A stretch of 35,110 nucleotides of DNA from positions 1 to 35,110 of the forward strand of contig NZ_JEMV01000046.1 of the NCBI RefSeq assembly GCF_000588875.1, written 5' to 3'. This document shows, piece after piece, positions 33,458 through 35,110 of this stretch (position 1 is the first letter of the stretch; every line of letters begins with the position of its first letter). Source of the stretch: Sphingobium sp. Ant17 (GTDB lineage: Bacteria; Pseudomonadota; Alphaproteobacteria; Sphingomonadales; Sphingomonadaceae). Made by a program: the position numbers and the translations under genes. The notes under the pieces were generated by a model. That model did no database searches. It saw only the letters and a list, made by a program, of their open reading frames with translations, and was not told where the DNA came from.

Positions 33458-34489
33458 TTGCTGAACCGCCAGATCGTCCTTGCCTCGCGCCCGCATGGCG
33501 TGCCCGTGCCGGAGAATTTTCGCCTCGTCGAAGGGCAGGTGCGCGAATTGGAAGAGGGCGAAATCCTGATCCAGAACGAGGTGTTCGCCATCGATCCGGC
33601 GGTGCGCGGGATGCTGGACGATCGCGACGACAGCTACCTGCCCGCGACGCCGATCGGCGGCGTCATCCCCACCATGGTGCTGGGCCGGGTGATCCAGTCG
33701 CGCAACGCGGGCTTCAAGGAAGGCGATTATGGCCGGGGCTTTGTCGGGTGGGAAGAATATTCGATCCTGAACCCCGGCAATTTCGCGATCGAAAATGTCC
33801 ATATCGACCCTAGCGTACCATTGACCGCCTATATGGGCGCGCTCGGCTGGTCGGGCATCACGGCCTATGTCGGGTTGAAGCGGATCGGCGAAATGCGGGC
33901 GGGCGACACCGTCGTCATGAGCGCGGCGGCGGGCGCGGTCGGCAGCGTGGGATGCCAGGTCGCCAAGCTGTCGGGTTGCCGGTCGGTCGGCATCGTCGGA
34001 TCGAAGGACAAGGCGGACTTGATCACCGGCACGTTCGGCATCGACGCGGCGATCGACTATCGCGCCGAGCCAGACCTGGACGCCGCGATCAAGGCGGCTT
34101 GTCCCGACGGGGCGCATGTCTATTTCGACAATGTTGGCGGGCTGATCCTCGACACGATGCTGCCCAACATGGCGGCGTTCGGGCGGATCGTGACCTGCGG
34201 CATGATGGCCAATTATAATAATCATGACGAACCCTATCCGATCCGTAACCTGTGGCAGGTGCTGGTCAATCGGATCACGATGCGCGGGTTCCTGGCCTAT
34301 GAACATCTCGACATGCTGGAAGAGGCCGAGGCGCAGCTGGGGGCGTGGATTCGGTCGGGCGCGCTGATCGCGCAGGAGAATGTGACCACGGGTATTGAAA
34401 ATGCGCCTACCGCTTTCATCAACCTGATGTCGGGCGTGACCACGGGCAAGACCGTGGTGCGGCTGAATGAGGGCGTGACGACGCTGTAA
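33458..34489 (+). CDS. NADP-dependent medium-chain oxidoreductase (PTGR/CurA-like)
   Basis: 343 residues from TTG at 33458 (TTG-CTG-AAC, read MLNRQIVLASRPHGVPVPEN), with TGGAG 7 bases ahead. It belongs to the zinc-free MDR branch of enone/alkenal reductases: DPAVRGMLDDRDDSYLPATP, GWSGITAYVGLKRIG, a dinucleotide-binding SAAAGAVGSVGCQVAKLSGC, VGSKDKADLI, the VYFDNVGGLILDTML motif, and TGKTVVRLNEG at the end. Such enzymes reduce carbon-carbon double bonds of alpha,beta-unsaturated aldehydes or ketones with NADPH. It stands alone, between a palindrome and an IS110 element, with no sign of an operon. A longer frame from 33353 is unlikely. Confidence 0.93.
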   Translation: MLNRQIVLASRPHGVPVPENFRLVEGQVRELEEGEILIQNEVFAIDPAVRGMLDDRDDSYLPATPIGGVIPTMVLGRVIQSRNAGFKEGDYGRGFVGWEEYSILNPGNFAIENVHIDPSVPLTAYMGALGWSGITAYVGLKRIGEMRAGDTVVMSAAAGAVGSVGCQVAKLSGCRSVGIVGSKDKADLITGTFGIDAAIDYRAEPDLDAAIKAACPDGAHVYFDNVGGLILDTMLPNMAAFGRIVTCGMMANYNNHDEPYPIRNLWQVLVNRITMRGFLAYEHLDMLEEAEAQLGAWIRSGALIAQENVTTGIENAPTAFINLMSGVTTGKTVVRLNEGVTTL

Positions 34490-34640
34490 GGACTGGGACA
34501 CAAAACATGGGATAATCGCGGCGCGATTCGTCCCGGGCATCAGCATTTTGATATAGCTGACAGGGGTGGTTGCCCCCCGATATGATGGAAAAACGGGCTC
34601 ACGATTGGCACCGGGCCCAAGCATCGCACGGAGAGCAACC
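34490..34640 (+). ncRNA. IS110 left end with possible bridge RNA
   Basis: The 151 bases between the oxidoreductase and the transposase contain two clear hairpins. One is GGGA-T-AATCG-CGGCG-CGATT-CG-TCCC at 34509-34534, the other GGGG-TGGTTG-CCCC at 34563-34576. A third possible pairing involves GGGC and GCCC around 34595-34617. IS110-group elements encode a structured bridge RNA upstream of the transposase that pairs with both donor and target DNA. The position fits; the exact RNA limits and guide loops cannot be set from sequence alone. Confidence 0.4.
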
Positions 34641-35110
34641 ATGAAACAGTATATAGGCTTTGACGTTTCACTAAAAGATACCGCGATCTCCATTCGTCAG
34701 GATGGAAAACGGATCTGGCGCGGCAAGTGCGCATCGGATCCCCAGATCCTGGCGCAGATAGTCCGCAAACACGCCCCGCATGCGGAGCGGGTGGTATTCG
34801 AGACAGGTCCATTGTCGACCTGGTTCTATCATGCATTAACGGCGGCGGGAGTTCCCGCGATCTGCATCGAAGCGCGCCATGCGCAGAAAATATTGAACGA
34901 GACGCTCAACAAGACTGATGCCAATGATGCTGACGGTCTGGCCCAACTGGCAGAAGCCGGCTTTTACAAGGCGGTCCGGGTGAAGTCGTTCGACGCCATG
35001 TTGACCCGCACACTGGTGGGCGCCCGCAACCTGTTGCTTACCATCTCAACGCAGCTGAGCAATCAGATCCGCGGGGTCATGAAGACGTTTGGCATCGTCG
35101 TTCCCAAGGG
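34641..35110 (+). mobile_element. IS110-family transposase, 3' end beyond the window
   Basis: ATG at 34641 (MKQYIGFDVSLKDTAISIRQ) opens a frame that is uninterrupted to the window end (156 residues). GGAGAG lies ahead as ribosome site. The DEDD RuvC-like catalytic residues appear in order: Asp8 (GFDVS), Glu54 (VFETGPLS), and Asp93 and Asp96 (NKTDANDADGLA). These mark an IS110 recombinase, which needs a C-terminal Ser-containing domain that lies outside the window. The gene enters directly after the oxidoreductase without disrupting it. Whether the copy is intact, and its other end, are not visible. Confidence 0.92.

Overview
The window looks like chromosomal DNA of a GC-rich alphaproteobacterium, most likely a sphingomonad (Sphingobium/Sphingomonas/Novosphingobium group). 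This rests on family recognition: a DUF4198/DUF2271/PepSY iron-linked operon, the giant NAD-glutamate dehydrogenase, DUF6481, DUF2093, DUF2849 and DUF934 proteins, a ParA/SPOR locus, and many short intergenic palindromes. No database search was run.

Layout. 1-1986 (minus): a PepSY membrane protein, DUF2271 and DUF4198 operon behind a Fur-like site at 2010-2060. 2256-3158 (plus): MlaA-type outer-membrane lipid protein. 3204-7879 (minus): NAD-glutamate dehydrogenase, broken by a one-base frameshift. 8179-9486 (minus): PAS-domain protein. 9640-9715: tRNA-Thr(CGU), followed by about 0.8 kb with a small membrane protein and ending in a decayed copy of the tRNA 3' end at 10507-10540, the scar of an integrated element. 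10711-14092 (plus): DUF6481, a spermidine-synthase-like protein and ligA. 14176-18266 (minus): sulfate-assimilation operon cobA-DUF2849-cysI-DUF934-cysH. 18343-21332 (minus): an AstD-type aldehyde dehydrogenase and a frameshifted SelO. 21370-25871 (plus): hydrolase plus glycosyltransferase pair, then a nitronate monooxygenase-like gene right behind an intrinsic terminator, DUF2093, a 29-residue membrane microprotein and a VOC protein. 25898-28316 (minus): a second, frameshifted AstD-like dehydrogenase coupled to an HglS-type (DUF1338) 2-oxoadipate dioxygenase, with a divergent LysR regulator. 29385-33213: two SPOR-domain envelope proteins bracketing a ParA ATPase and a ribbon-helix-helix protein. 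33458-34489: MDR oxidoreductase. 34641-end: an IS110-family transposase cut by the window edge, with a structured 5' leader that may hold its bridge RNA.

How genes work together. CobA makes the siroheme precursor used by CysI, while CysH supplies its sulfite. The HglS/aldehyde dehydrogenase/LysR trio resembles a lysine (2-aminoadipate) catabolic module. The ParA, ribbon-helix-helix and SPOR genes form a compact cluster that suggests a link between intracellular positioning and the cell envelope or division site. Three genes each lack exactly one base within a short G/C run, which looks more like assembly undercalling than gene decay.
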